Positions 43,566-52,292 of a stretch of DNA of 64,000 bases are shown one piece after another. The position numbers were made by a program, and so were the translations under genes. The stretch is taken from NCBI GenBank assembly GCA_016722575.1, contig JADKIY010000006.1:310001-374000 (forward strand), written 5' to 3'. Below the pieces are notes generated by a model. That model saw nothing but the letters and a program-made list of their open reading frames with translations. It was not told the origin of the DNA and did no database searches. This stretch comes from Elusimicrobiota bacterium (GTDB taxonomy: Bacteria; Elusimicrobiota; Elusimicrobia; FEN-1173). Positions within the stretch are counted from its first letter, which is position 1; each line of letters starts with the position of its first letter.

Positions 43566-44806
43566 CACGCGTAAAGAAACTCGCGGATGTCGTAGTGGGC
43601 CCGCCGGGCCCCGGTGTCGGGCAATCGGGCTTCCATGGCCGTCCGCTGGTTCCACCGTTCGTTTTCCGTGAGGGGCGTTTCGCCGGGGCGGGACGGACCG
43701 CCCTCGTAAGGGGAAAAGTAAATCATATCGCCGGGCCCGAGGGGCGCCCGCGCCAGGAGGTCCGCGGTGCCGGCCACGTGGCGGTCGCGGTGTTCCCGGC
43801 CCCCGATTCCCAGAAGCACGATGGGCCCCGCGTGGATCCCCGCGTTTTTTAATTTCCGAATCGCCGCCACGACGGCCTCCGGGTCGCCCGGCTTCCGAAT
43901 TTTTCGCCGAAGGGTCGGGTCGCCGGTTTCAACGCCCAGATACACCCGTCGAAGGCCCGCCCGCTGAAGCGTTCGAAGATCCTCCGGGGACCAACGCGCC
44001 AGCCGCGTGGCTTCGCCGAAGGCGTAGACGCCGCCCACGCCGTCGTCCTGGGGCCGGGCGAGACCGGGAAAGCGGGCCGCCGCCCGTTTCACCGCCGGGA
44101 TCAACTGGGCGGGCGGGACGTCCAGCGCGTTGGCCGCCCCGAGGAAAAGCGAGCATCGGCCCGCCAAGGCGGGACCGAAGAGGCGTTCCACGTCGTCCAG
44201 GTGCCGTTCGAATTCTTCCGGCGACTTGATCCGAAAGGTTTGCCCCGCGTAAAAATCGCAAAAAGAGCACCGGTTCCAAGCGCACCCTTCGGTGGCCTGC
44301 AGAACCAGGGAGAGGTATTGATCCGGCGGCAATACGCCGATGGGTCGATAGGTCCGATGAAAATCTTCGGACTCGGATTCCCAGGCGGTCGTGAGCTTGA
44401 CATGGGCCTTGGCCGCAAAAATCTCGGCTCGATCGTCGTTGGCGCGGACCGGGCGCCCCCGGACCAGGCAACGGAATCGTTTCGCCCGCCGAAGGGCGGG
44501 CAAATCCCGGCGAAAGCCTTCCAGGAGATCCAGAAACCGCCGGCGAAGAGCCGCCCGCTCCCCGGCGTTCAGGGGCCGCACGTCGCGTCGGGAGCGTCCG
44601 TCCGGGCCCGCCGTCCATTTCTTTTCCAGGCAACGGCCGTCCCACCCCCGGGCGATGTAGCGGTCGTTTTCGAAAAGAGCCCGGGGGCGTCCCGCCGCGT
44701 CGAACGTCAGCGTCGGGGCGGACCCCAGCGCCAGGGTGGCCGTCCCGGCGGTGAAGCCGAGGGTCACGGAGGAGGCGGAAGCGGAACGGGTCGTCGCGGT
44801 GGCCAT
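43565..44806 (-). CDS. Radical SAM protein (COG1032/Elp3-like iron-sulfur enzyme)
   Basis: The protein of about 413 residues has the cluster motif EGCAWNRCSFCDFYAGQTFR and the sequence RRVYLGVETGDPTLRRKIRKPGD, typical of B12-independent radical SAM proteins of unknown reaction. The N-terminal 130 residues may bind substrate. The start MATATTRS was chosen since it lies after an intrinsic terminator; a longer frame upstream to about 44935 is open, and an alternative start (for example ATG at 44878) would put the terminator inside the coding region. It is divergent from the AhbD-like gene. Confidence 0.82.
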   Translation of the reverse strand: MATATTRSASASSVTLGFTAGTATLALGSAPTLTFDAAGRPRALFENDRYIARGWDGRCLEKKWTAGPDGRSRRDVRPLNAGERAALRRRFLDLLEGFRRDLPALRRAKRFRCLVRGRPVRANDDRAEIFAAKAHVKLTTAWESESEDFHRTYRPIGVLPPDQYLSLVLQATEGCAWNRCSFCDFYAGQTFRIKSPEEFERHLDDVERLFGPALAGRCSLFLGAANALDVPPAQLIPAVKRAAARFPGLARPQDDGVGGVYAFGEATRLARWSPEDLRTLQRAGLRRVYLGVETGDPTLRRKIRKPGDPEAVVAAIRKLKNAGIHAGPIVLLGIGGREHRDRHVAGTADLLARAPLGPGDMIYFSPYEGGPSRPGETPLTENERWNQRTAMEARLPDTGARRAHYDIREFLYA

Positions 44807-44810
44807 AACG

Positions 44811-44837
44811 AAAAAAAGCTTCCCAGGTCGGGAAGCT
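44811..44837 (-). terminator. Intrinsic terminator just before the radical SAM gene
   Basis: On the minus strand AGCTTCCC, a GACCT loop and GGGAAGCT form a perfect 8-bp stem, directly followed by TTTTTTT. It ends five bases before the chosen ATG. No other minus-strand gene lies upstream, so it should act as an attenuator. Confidence 0.65.
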
Positions 44838-44875
44838 CCTGAAAGGGGAGTGTAACATCTTGGATCGTCTCGAAA

Positions 44876-44891
44876 CATGACGGGCGTCATG
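44876..44891. promoter_or_regulatory. Perfect palindrome between divergent radical SAM genes
   Basis: CATGACGGGCGTCATG is a 7-bp inverted repeat with a two-base centre. It lies between opposed -10-like boxes (TATAAC at 44915-44910 on the minus strand and TATACT at 44912-44917 on the plus strand) and the minus-strand gene. The shape fits an operator bound by a dimeric regulator. The regulator is unknown. Confidence 0.5.
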
Positions 44892-44923
44892 GATTCTCGT
44901 CGCCGGACGGTTATACTTATCCC

Positions 44924-46081
44924 GTGACCCCCCACACCGACTTAGGCGCAAGCCCGGCGTCCCGACCCGCGTTGAGCGGCGAGCGCCCGGCGCCGCCCCG
45001 GCTCATCTTCTGGGAAACGACGGCGGGATGCAATTTGCGCTGCGTCCATTGCCGCCGCCTGGACGTGTTGGACCAGGTGTCCGAAACCGATTTGTCCACG
45101 GCCTTCGCCCGGGACATGATTTCGGACATCGCGTCCTACTGCAAACCCATTTTGGTCCTCTCGGGCGGCGAACCCCTTTTCCGTCCGGACATCCTGACCA
45201 TCGCCGACCACGCCCGAAGCGAAGGCCTCCGCGTGGCGCTGGCCACCAACGGCACCCTGGTCACCGCCGAAAAAGCCCGGGACATCCATAAGGCGGGCGT
45301 CGCCCGCGTGAGCATCTCCCTGGACGGCGCGGTGGCCGCCACCCACGATCGTTTTCGCGGGGCGGGAAATTTCGAACGCGCCCTGGCCGGGTTCAAGCAC
45401 CTCAAGGCCCAGGGCGTGTCCCTCCAAATCAACATGACCGTGACCCGGTACAACGCCGAGGAACTTCCCCGCCTCCACGACCTCTGTTTGTCCCTGGGCG
45501 CCGACGCCTTGCACCTCTTCATGCTGGTGCCGGTGGGGTGCGGCGTTCAGATCGCCGATTCGGACATGTTGCCCTCCGCGGAATACGAAAAGTGGCTCAA
45601 CTGGTTTTACGAACGGGAGCGGGAACAGCGCCTCGAAATGAAGGCCACCTGCGCCCCCCATTATTTCCGCATCGTGCGCCAGCGCTCCAAGGAAATCGGC
45701 GGGTTGCCGCCCAGCCATCACCGTCAGGAAGCCAAGGGCGCGACGCACCCCCATCAAGCGCTTCATCAGACGACCAAAGGCTGCCTGGCGGGCCAGGGCG
45801 TCTGCTTCATTTCCCACAAGGGCGAAGTGTTCCCCTGCGGGTATCTTCCGATTTCCGTGGGCAGCGTTCGAACGACCCGGTTCAAGGACATCTGGGAGCT
45901 CTCGCCCGTTTTTCAGGATTTGCGAAACCCCGCTTTGCTGGAAGGCAAATGCGGGGCCTGTTCGTTCAAATACGTCTGCGGCGGCTGCCGGGCCCGGGCC
46001 TACTACGCCCACGGCGACGCTCTGGCGGAGGAGCCCCATTGCGTTTACGTTCCGGACGGGTACCAAGGAGATTTGGCGTGA
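44924..46081 (+). CDS. AhbD-like radical SAM heme synthase with SPASM domain
   Basis: The 385-residue protein has the radical SAM motif GCNLRCVHC, LVLSGGEPLFRPD and a C-terminal SPASM region (KGCLAGQGVCFISHKGEVFPCGYLP, CGACSFKYVCGGCRARAY) with cysteines for extra clusters. This is the pattern of the siroheme-route heme synthase AhbD, which oxidises two propionates of Fe-coproporphyrin III to vinyl groups; NirJ-type d1 enzymes are close. It is directly upstream of a cytochrome cluster with 29 heme sites, which fits heme supply. It has GTG as start, only about seven bases after the likely transcript start. The stop overlaps the next GTG. Confidence 0.8.
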   Translation: MTPHTDLGASPASRPALSGERPAPPRLIFWETTAGCNLRCVHCRRLDVLDQVSETDLSTAFARDMISDIASYCKPILVLSGGEPLFRPDILTIADHARSEGLRVALATNGTLVTAEKARDIHKAGVARVSISLDGAVAATHDRFRGAGNFERALAGFKHLKAQGVSLQINMTVTRYNAEELPRLHDLCLSLGADALHLFMLVPVGCGVQIADSDMLPSAEYEKWLNWFYEREREQRLEMKATCAPHYFRIVRQRSKEIGGLPPSHHRQEAKGATHPHQALHQTTKGCLAGQGVCFISHKGEVFPCGYLPISVGSVRTTRFKDIWELSPVFQDLRNPALLEGKCGACSFKYVCGGCRARAYYAHGDALAEEPHCVYVPDGYQGDLA

Positions 46082-46608
46082 ACCGCCGCGCGGTCGGGTT
46101 CGTCGGGTTGGCGGTGCTTCTCGCCGGCGGCTGTCGTCGGGCCGAAACGCCCGCGTCCCCGGCGGCCTTCGACGCGGCCGCCCTGGAGGCCCGTTACCCC
46201 GCGGATCTGGGTTCGGCGTCGCTGGACGTCTCCAGCTACCCGCCCGAAAAAAAGGCCGATTTCGAGTTGTTCGCCCAAAAATGTTCCGGTTGCCACACCC
46301 TGGCCAGGCCCCTGAATTCGCCCTGGAGTTCCGAGGTCGATTGGCGGCGTTACGTCGAGCGGATGGAAACCAACGCCGAAGACAAATCCGGCAAACCCTT
46401 TCTCGCCGCCGTGGAAGCTAAAAAAATCATATCGTTCCTCGTCTACGACAGCCGGGAACGTAAAATCAAAAACAACATCGCCTTCGAGGCCGAACGGGCG
46501 CGTTTGAGCGATCTGTTCGCGAAGGTCGTGGCCGAAAAGAACCGGTTGGCGGCGGCCAAAAGCAAATCCCAGGGCCGGGAATCCGCCCCGTACGTGGGCG
46601 ATCGTTAA
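46078..46608 (+). CDS. Monoheme cytochrome c lipoprotein
   Basis: The GTG in a GTGA overlap gives a lipoprotein signal (VGFVGLAVLLAGGC) with lipid-bearing Cys. The 176-residue product has one heme motif, CSGCH, and a long charged helical tail (RARLSDLFAKVVAEKNRLAAAKSKS). It should be anchored to a membrane and face the periplasm as an electron carrier. A possible axial Met is in ERMETN. It starts the cytochrome run. Confidence 0.88.
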   Translation: MNRRAVGFVGLAVLLAGGCRRAETPASPAAFDAAALEARYPADLGSASLDVSSYPPEKKADFELFAQKCSGCHTLARPLNSPWSSEVDWRRYVERMETNAEDKSGKPFLAAVEAKKIISFLVYDSRERKIKNNIAFEAERARLSDLFAKVVAEKNRLAAAKSKSQGRESAPYVGDR

Positions 46609-46644
46609 CGTTTTCGAATCAATCTTTCAGGAGGGACCACCATC

Positions 46645-46986
46645 GTGAAAAAACAAGCGGTTGTTTGGGCGTTGGCTTTGGGGTTGGGCGCGGGCGCTCT
46701 GGCGGTGCGGGCGGAGGACGCGGGCAAGATTTACGCGGCGAAGTGTCAATCCTGCCACGGCAAGGACGGCAAAGGCAACCCGGCCATGACGAAGGTGTTG
46801 AAGGCCGACATCGCGGCGCTGAGCCTCGTGGACGACGCAAGCCTCGCCAAAACGGACGCGGAATTGGTGAAAATCACTCTGGACGGCGTCGGAAAAATGC
46901 CGAAATATCAAGGCAAATTGGCCGAGGCGGACGTTCAGGCGGTCACCGAATACGTGCGCGCGCTTAAGCCCGCGCCCGCGAAATAG
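46645..46986 (+). CDS. Class I monoheme cytochrome c
   Basis: The 113-residue protein has a strong AGGAGGG site, a signal peptide (VVWALALGLGAGALAVRA) and the motif CQSCHGKDGKG, with the axial Met in GKMPKYQGKL. It is a soluble periplasmic carrier. Its closest relative is the next gene, so the pair arose by tandem duplication. Confidence 0.93.
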   Translation: MKKQAVVWALALGLGAGALAVRAEDAGKIYAAKCQSCHGKDGKGNPAMTKVLKADIAALSLVDDASLAKTDAELVKITLDGVGKMPKYQGKLAEADVQAVTEYVRALKPAPAK

Positions 46987-47018
46987 CTTTTTCGATCCAT
47001 CGCGTCCAAGGAGTTTCT

Positions 47019-47351
47019 ATGAAACGATTGTCTCTGGCGTTGGGGGCCCTGGTTCTCTTTGCGGCGGCGGCGGGGGCCGAAGACGTGGTCAAGCTTTACG
47101 GGGCCAAATGCGCCGGGTGCCACGGCAAAGACGGCAAAGGCAGCGCGGTCATGGTCAAGGCGCTCAAGGTGGATTTGGCGGCCTTGAGCCTGGTGGACGC
47201 GCCGAGCCTGGCGAAGAAAGACGAAGAGTTGGTCACGTTGACCCTCGTCGGGCAAGGCAAAATGCCGGCTCAGAAGGGCAAAATCAAGGACGAGGACGTC
47301 AAAGCCCTGGTGGCCTACGTCCGCGGTTTGGCGCCGAAGTCGGCCCAGTAA
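47019..47351 (+). CDS. Class I monoheme cytochrome c, tandem paralogue
   Basis: The 110-residue protein has a CAAGGAG site, a signal peptide (LSLALGALVLFAAAAGA) and CAGCHGKDGKG, with axial Met in GKMPAQKGKI. It is clearly alike to the cytochrome just upstream (KCxxCHGKDGKG, DIAALSLVD/DLAALSLVD). The pair may link two different partners among the downstream membrane complexes. Confidence 0.93.
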   Translation: MKRLSLALGALVLFAAAAGAEDVVKLYGAKCAGCHGKDGKGSAVMVKALKVDLAALSLVDAPSLAKKDEELVTLTLVGQGKMPAQKGKIKDEDVKALVAYVRGLAPKSAQ

Positions 47352-47364
47352 TCTTCCCAAGAGC

Positions 47365-49275
47365 ATGAGCGGAGCGCCCGTGCGCCGGCACCGCCTTTTC
47401 CCCAACGGATTTTGGGAAAGGACGGCGCTGGCCGGGGCGCTCCTTTTGTTTGGGGGCGTGGGCCGCCTCCGGGCCGACGGCAACGAAGACTGCCTCGCCT
47501 GCCACGGCAACGCCGATTCCGGCGCCCCCAGCGTCAATGAAAAGGCCTTCGCCCGATCCATTCACGGTCGCAACCTCTGCGTTTCCTGCCACGCGGACGC
47601 CACGGAAATTCCCCACGCCGAAAAACTCGCGCCGGTCTCCTGCGCCCGGTGCCATCGATTGGAAACGCAAATTTATCTGAACTCGGACCACGGCCGCGCC
47701 GTCGCCCGGGGCAAAGTCGAGGCCGCCTCCTGCAAGGATTGCCACGGGCACAGCCACACCCTGTTGAATTCCCGGAACCCCGCTTCGCCGGTCAACCGCC
47801 AAAACATTCACGACACCTGCGCCGCCTGCCACGGGAAAGACGACGCCCCCGCCAACCAAAATTTGACGGAGCGAAAACCCGTCGACAGCTACGATCACAC
47901 GGTCCACGGGGTGGCGTTCCGCGCGGGCAAAATCAACGCGGCCGTCTGCTCCGACTGCCACGGCACCCACGATCTGCACGGGTCCGCCAATTCGGCCAGC
48001 CGGGTGAACCGGGCCCGCATCCCCGAGACCTGCGGCCGGTGCCACCAAAACGTTTTTTCCGTTTACCAAGTCAGCATCCACGGCCGCGCCAGCGCCAACG
48101 GGATCAAGGAAACCCCCGTGTGCACCGACTGCCACGGCGAGCACACCATTCAATCCCCGGAAAATCCCGCGTCCTCCGTGTTTCGCGGCGCCGTGACCAA
48201 GACCTGTTCGGGGTGCCACGAGTCCGAACGCATCGTGGCCAAATTCGGCCTCCCCGCCGGCCGGCTCAAAAGTTTCATGGACACCTACCACGGCCTCGCC
48301 TCCCAGCGGGGGGATTTGCGGGTGGCCAATTGCGCTTCCTGCCACGGGTGGCACGACGTGTTGCCCTCCGCCGACCCCCAATCCGCCGTGAACCCGGCCA
48401 ACCTGGCCAACACCTGCGGCCGCTGCCACGCGGGGGCCCAGGTGAAGCTCCTCGCCGGGCGCATCCACGCGGGCAAAGAGAACCGGCCGCATCAATGGAT
48501 TTTGTTTTTTCGATGGTTTTATTTGATCGTCATTCCCCTGACCATCGGGGGCATGTTGCTGCACAACGGGTTGGACTTCCTCCGGAAAGTGATCGACCCG
48601 CCGCCCCCGCCCCACGGGCGGGAGTTGTCGGTGTTGCGGCTGACGGCCCACGAGCGCGTTCAACACGCCTTGCTGGCGGTGGCCTTCACCGTGTTGGCCG
48701 TCAGCGGATTCGCCTTGGCTTTCCCCGGCGCCTGGTGGGCCGCGCCGTTCCAGTGGGCGGGGGGAGAAGCGGCCCGCAAAGCCCTGCACCGTTGGACGGC
48801 CCTCGGGTTCGTTTTGATGGGGGTTTGGCACGGCGGTTACATGGTCGGCACCGCCCGGGGCCGGTTCCTGTTGCGCGAGGGTCTCTTCCCCCGCCTGCGG
48901 GACCTCACCGAACCCCTGCATTTGGTTCTCTTTAACCTGGGCCTGCGGAAGACCCGGCCCGCCCTTCGTTACCCCACGTACATCGAACGGGCCGAATACT
49001 GGGCCCTCCTGTGGGGGTCGTTGGTCATGGTGGCCACGGGGGCCACGTTGGTCTTCAACAACTTCATGCTCCGCCACGCGCCCCTGTGGGTGCCGGACTT
49101 GGCGACCCTGATTCACTACTACGAAGCCATTCTCGCGTGCCTGGCCATTTTGGTGTGGCACGCCTATTGGACGGTGTTCGATCCCGCGGTCTACCCCATG
49201 AATTGGGCGTGGTTGATCGGCCGCCTGCGTCGCAAAAAAACGGCGTCGCCGGAGAAATCCCATGGCCCGAAATAG
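47365..49275 (+). CDS. CbcL-like fusion: 11-heme cytochrome c with cytochrome b561-type membrane domain
   Basis: After a signal segment (TALAGALLLFGGVGRLRA) the periplasmic part of this 636-residue protein holds eleven CXXCH motifs, from CLACH to CGRCH, with the repeated form HGR..., VCTDCHGEHTI, as in large tetraheme-derived cytochromes. From about residue 375 five or more helices of cytochrome b561/Ni-Fe hydrogenase type follow, with His pairs in TAHERVQHALLAVAF and LHRWTALGFVLMGVWHGGY. The layout equals CbcL, the Geobacter quinol oxidase used with low-potential acceptors. It may take electrons from menaquinol to periplasmic hemes. The next gene overlaps by 14 bases. Confidence 0.85.
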   Translation: MSGAPVRRHRLFPNGFWERTALAGALLLFGGVGRLRADGNEDCLACHGNADSGAPSVNEKAFARSIHGRNLCVSCHADATEIPHAEKLAPVSCARCHRLETQIYLNSDHGRAVARGKVEAASCKDCHGHSHTLLNSRNPASPVNRQNIHDTCAACHGKDDAPANQNLTERKPVDSYDHTVHGVAFRAGKINAAVCSDCHGTHDLHGSANSASRVNRARIPETCGRCHQNVFSVYQVSIHGRASANGIKETPVCTDCHGEHTIQSPENPASSVFRGAVTKTCSGCHESERIVAKFGLPAGRLKSFMDTYHGLASQRGDLRVANCASCHGWHDVLPSADPQSAVNPANLANTCGRCHAGAQVKLLAGRIHAGKENRPHQWILFFRWFYLIVIPLTIGGMLLHNGLDFLRKVIDPPPPPHGRELSVLRLTAHERVQHALLAVAFTVLAVSGFALAFPGAWWAAPFQWAGGEAARKALHRWTALGFVLMGVWHGGYMVGTARGRFLLREGLFPRLRDLTEPLHLVLFNLGLRKTRPALRYPTYIERAEYWALLWGSLVMVATGATLVFNNFMLRHAPLWVPDLATLIHYYEAILACLAILVWHAYWTVFDPAVYPMNWAWLIGRLRRKKTASPEKSHGPK

Positions 49276-50161
49276 AACCGCTTTTCTGCTGGCGATTCTC
49301 CTGGGGGCGCCCGCCGCGCTCCGCGCCAAATACGCGGGGCCGGACGCCTGCGCCGATTGCCACACCCAGGAATTCCAGGACTGGAAACCGTCGGTGCACG
49401 CCCGCGCCTACGTGTCCGAGGTTTTTCAAAAATCGTGGAAAGAAAACGGCTCCAACGTCGCCTGCCTGAAATGCCACACCACCGGCTGGAAGCCCGGCAC
49501 CGCCGCCTACGCCCACGAAGGCGTCACCTGCGAATCCTGCCACGGCGCGATGGCCGAGGGGCATCCGGCGGACCGCATGCCGATTCCCGGCGGTTCCGAC
49601 ATGTGCCGCGAGTGTCACAAGAAGTCCCACGGGGAGTGGAAGCTGAGCAAGCACGGCCAAAAGAACATCCGGTGTTTCGACTGCCACAAGGTTCACGGCC
49701 AGGGGCTTCGGTTGGGCGGCGGCGACGCGCTGTGCGGCTCCTGCCACGCCGCCAAGCTCAAGGATTTCGCCCACGCCACCCACCACCAGGAAGGCCTGAG
49801 CTGCAACACCTGCCATTTTCCGAAATCGTCGGCGGGTCCCGACGCGATCATGGGGACCGGCGCCCCGGGGCACAACTTGTCCGTGGGCCCGCAGGTCTGC
49901 GATCGGTGCCACGAAGAAACCGTCCACAAAAGCGGCCGGTTGGCGGATTTGCGGTCCCGCATGAGCCAGACCGAAAAGCACATGGCCGTGGCCGGCGTGA
50001 CGAGCGTTTTTGAACTGAACGAGAAAGCCAAGGATTTGGAATGGAAGCTGGAGCGGGCCCGGTCCAACGCCTGGTTGGTCGCGTTGCTGGGCCTGTTGGC
50101 GGGCTTGGGCCTGGGTTGGGTGGCCGCGTGGTACGCGTTCCGGCCCGGGGCCAAGAAATGA
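49262..50161 (+). CDS. Octaheme cytochrome c with C-terminal membrane anchor
   Basis: The 299-residue protein has a signal peptide (FLLAILLGAPAALRA) and eight CXXCH motifs: CADCH, CLKCH, CESCH, CRECH, CFDCH, CGSCH, CNTCH and CDRCH. The sequence KYAGPDACADCHTQEFQDWKPSVHARAY fits the cytochrome c554/multiheme family. A coiled segment and one helix (WLVALLGLLAGLGLGWVAAWYAF) hold it in the membrane. It is probably the heme subunit of the complex formed with the next two genes, as in Act or Qrc complexes. Confidence 0.88.
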   Translation: MARNRTAFLLAILLGAPAALRAKYAGPDACADCHTQEFQDWKPSVHARAYVSEVFQKSWKENGSNVACLKCHTTGWKPGTAAYAHEGVTCESCHGAMAEGHPADRMPIPGGSDMCRECHKKSHGEWKLSKHGQKNIRCFDCHKVHGQGLRLGGGDALCGSCHAAKLKDFAHATHHQEGLSCNTCHFPKSSAGPDAIMGTGAPGHNLSVGPQVCDRCHEETVHKSGRLADLRSRMSQTEKHMAVAGVTSVFELNEKAKDLEWKLERARSNAWLVALLGLLAGLGLGWVAAWYAFRPGAKK

Positions 50162-51045
50162 CCTTTGAGGTGTCCCGCCGTTCCCTGTTGAAGGGGATGG
50201 TGGGCGCGGTGGCGGCCGCGGGGCTGCCCCACTCGACCCGGGCCGAAGGCCCGGTGGTCAAAAGCGACGTGTTCAGCGTGCTGGTGGACATCCCCCGTTG
50301 CATCGGCTGCCGGGCGTGCATGCGCGGCTGCCAACGGGCCAACGATCTGGACGCGCCCCAGGACCTCATGGACATGGAGCACCTCGAGTCCCGCCTCGAG
50401 CCGACCCACAACCTCTGGACCGTGGTCAACCGCGAAGGGGTAGAAACCCGCCGGCACGTCAAGCGTCAATGCATGCATTGCTTGGAGCCGGCCTGCGTGT
50501 CGGTGTGCCCCGTGGCCGCCCTCCATCAAACGGAAGCGGGCCCGGTCCTTTACCGGGAGAGCCGGTGCATCGGCTGCCGTTACTGCATGGTCGCCTGCCC
50601 CTTCGACGTTCCGCGGTTCGAATGGAACAACGGCCTGACGCCGGTGATCGGCAAATGTCAATTCTGCGCCTCCCAGCGTTTGTTCAAGGGCCTGCCCCCC
50701 GGGTGCGTGGAGGCCTGCCCGACCGGCGCCCTCAAGTTCGGCCGACGCGACGAGATGCTTTTTGAAGCCAAGGCGCGAGTTCACGCCCGGCCCGACGTGT
50801 ACGTCCCCCACGTTTTCGGCGAGGAGGAAGTCGGGGGCACCTCCTGGCTCTACATTTCCGACGTGCCCTTCGAGAAGCTGGGGTTCAAAAAAAACCTGCC
50901 CAAACGGCCTCTGCCGTCCTTGACCTGGGACGTGGTCAGTTGGATCCCCGGGATCGTCGCGGTGCTCGGATCGCTCTTCGGGCTCCTGGCGTTCAACCTT
51001 TCCCGCAAAACCCATTCGCCGTCGGCGCCGAAGGACGAAGCGTGA
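50158..51045 (+). CDS. Tat-exported four-cluster ferredoxin subunit (HybA/DsrO-like)
   Basis: The ATG in an ATGA overlap gives a twin-arginine signal (SRRSLLKGMVGAVAAAGLP). Four cysteine groups follow: CIGCRACMRGC, CMHCLEPACVSVC, CIGCRYCMVAC and CQFC...GCVEAC, enough for four [4Fe-4S] clusters. A C-terminal helix (SWIPGIVAVLGSLFGLLAFNLS) anchors it on the periplasmic side. It should carry electrons between the NrfD-type quinone subunit and the hemes. The 295-residue length is usual for HybA-like proteins. Confidence 0.92.
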   Translation: MTFEVSRRSLLKGMVGAVAAAGLPHSTRAEGPVVKSDVFSVLVDIPRCIGCRACMRGCQRANDLDAPQDLMDMEHLESRLEPTHNLWTVVNREGVETRRHVKRQCMHCLEPACVSVCPVAALHQTEAGPVLYRESRCIGCRYCMVACPFDVPRFEWNNGLTPVIGKCQFCASQRLFKGLPPGCVEACPTGALKFGRRDEMLFEAKARVHARPDVYVPHVFGEEEVGGTSWLYISDVPFEKLGFKKNLPKRPLPSLTWDVVSWIPGIVAVLGSLFGLLAFNLSRKTHSPSAPKDEA

Positions 51046-52256
51046 TCGGCTGGCTTTTTTTAACCGCGGTGGCCGGGGTGTTGGGCTGGCTGGCCGTGAG
51101 CTACGGACTCGGGCGTCCACCCCGCCACGGGCTTTCGTGGGCCGCCGGGGCGACCGGCGCCCTGTGGGCCGTGACCGCGGTGGTGCTGGCGATCCGGTTC
51201 ACCCGCGGCATGGGGGTCATGACCCACATGACCGACGTCAATCCCTGGGGGATCTGGGTGGGGTTCCTGCAGGCCGGGGTGGCGTTGTCCGGGGGCGGGT
51301 TCGTCATGGCGGCCACGGTGCACATCTTCCACATCAAGCGGTTCGAGCCGATCCTTCGCCCGGTCGTGCTTCTGGCGTTCCTCGGCTACGTTTTTGTCGC
51401 CCTCACCTTGTTCATCGAAGTCGGGCGCCCGTACAATCTGTGGCACCCCTTGGCAATGTGGCAGCACCATTCCATCATGTTTGAAGTGGCCTGGTGCGTG
51501 ACCCTCTATTTGACCGTGCTGGCCGTGGAGTTTAGCCCCGCCGTTCTGGAGCGACTCGGCTACGGGCGGGCGGTGGAGGCGCTCCATCGGGCGGCGATTC
51601 CCATCGTGATTTTGGGCGTGATCTTGTCCACGTTGCACCAATCGTCCATGGGGACGATGTTCCTGATCGTTCCGCAGAAGATTCACCCCCTCTGGTCGTC
51701 GACCTTGCTGCCGGTGTTTTTCCTGGTCTCGTCGGTGGCGGTGGGGCTGTGCGTGACCGTGGTCGCGTCGTTCTATGCGGCGCGGATTTTCGGCAAAACG
51801 CTCGATCGGTGGTTGTTGGCCGATCTGGCCCGGGCGGCCAGCATGGTGCTGTTTTTGTACGCCGCGTTGCGACTGGTGGACGTGTCGGCCCGGAACGCCT
51901 GGGGCCGGTTCACCGATCCGGGGTGGCTGGGAGGCGTTTTCCTGTTGGAAGTGGGGGGCGGGGCCCTGCTGCCGGCGTTCCTATTGTCCCGCCGCGCCGT
52001 TCGGGATCGGCCCCGCTGGACGGTGGCGGCGTGCCTGCCCGTCTTGGCGGGCGTGGTGTTGAATCGTTTGACCGTGAGCTGGTTGGCGATGGTCCCCTAC
52101 ACGGGCCCGGGCTATTTTCCGCATTGGATGGAGGTGTCGGTGTCCTTTGCGCTTTTGACGGGGGTGGCCGTGGTGTTCGGCGTCGCGGTGCGGACGTTGC
52201 CCGTCTATCCGGCCGCGGATTCGCCGTCGGCGACGATCCTTCCGGTTCGGGGTTAA
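51042..52256 (+). CDS. NrfD/HybB-type quinone-reactive membrane subunit
   Basis: The GTG in a GTGA overlap starts a 404-residue protein with about ten helices. Motifs such as MTDVNPWGIWVGFLQAGVALSGGGFV and EVGRPYNLWHPLAMWQHHSIMFEVAWCVTLYLTVL match HybB and other NrfD family subunits, which bind menaquinol and pass electrons to the partner iron-sulfur protein. No soluble catalytic subunit (molybdenum or hydrogenase) follows, so the electrons probably go to the cytochromes. Confidence 0.93.
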   Translation: MIGWLFLTAVAGVLGWLAVSYGLGRPPRHGLSWAAGATGALWAVTAVVLAIRFTRGMGVMTHMTDVNPWGIWVGFLQAGVALSGGGFVMAATVHIFHIKRFEPILRPVVLLAFLGYVFVALTLFIEVGRPYNLWHPLAMWQHHSIMFEVAWCVTLYLTVLAVEFSPAVLERLGYGRAVEALHRAAIPIVILGVILSTLHQSSMGTMFLIVPQKIHPLWSSTLLPVFFLVSSVAVGLCVTVVASFYAARIFGKTLDRWLLADLARAASMVLFLYAALRLVDVSARNAWGRFTDPGWLGGVFLLEVGGGALLPAFLLSRRAVRDRPRWTVAACLPVLAGVVLNRLTVSWLAMVPYTGPGYFPHWMEVSVSFALLTGVAVVFGVAVRTLPVYPAADSPSATILPVRG

Positions 52257-52292
52257 GCGGAGCGGATTTCTTGTGAGAACGAAGGAGACCGA

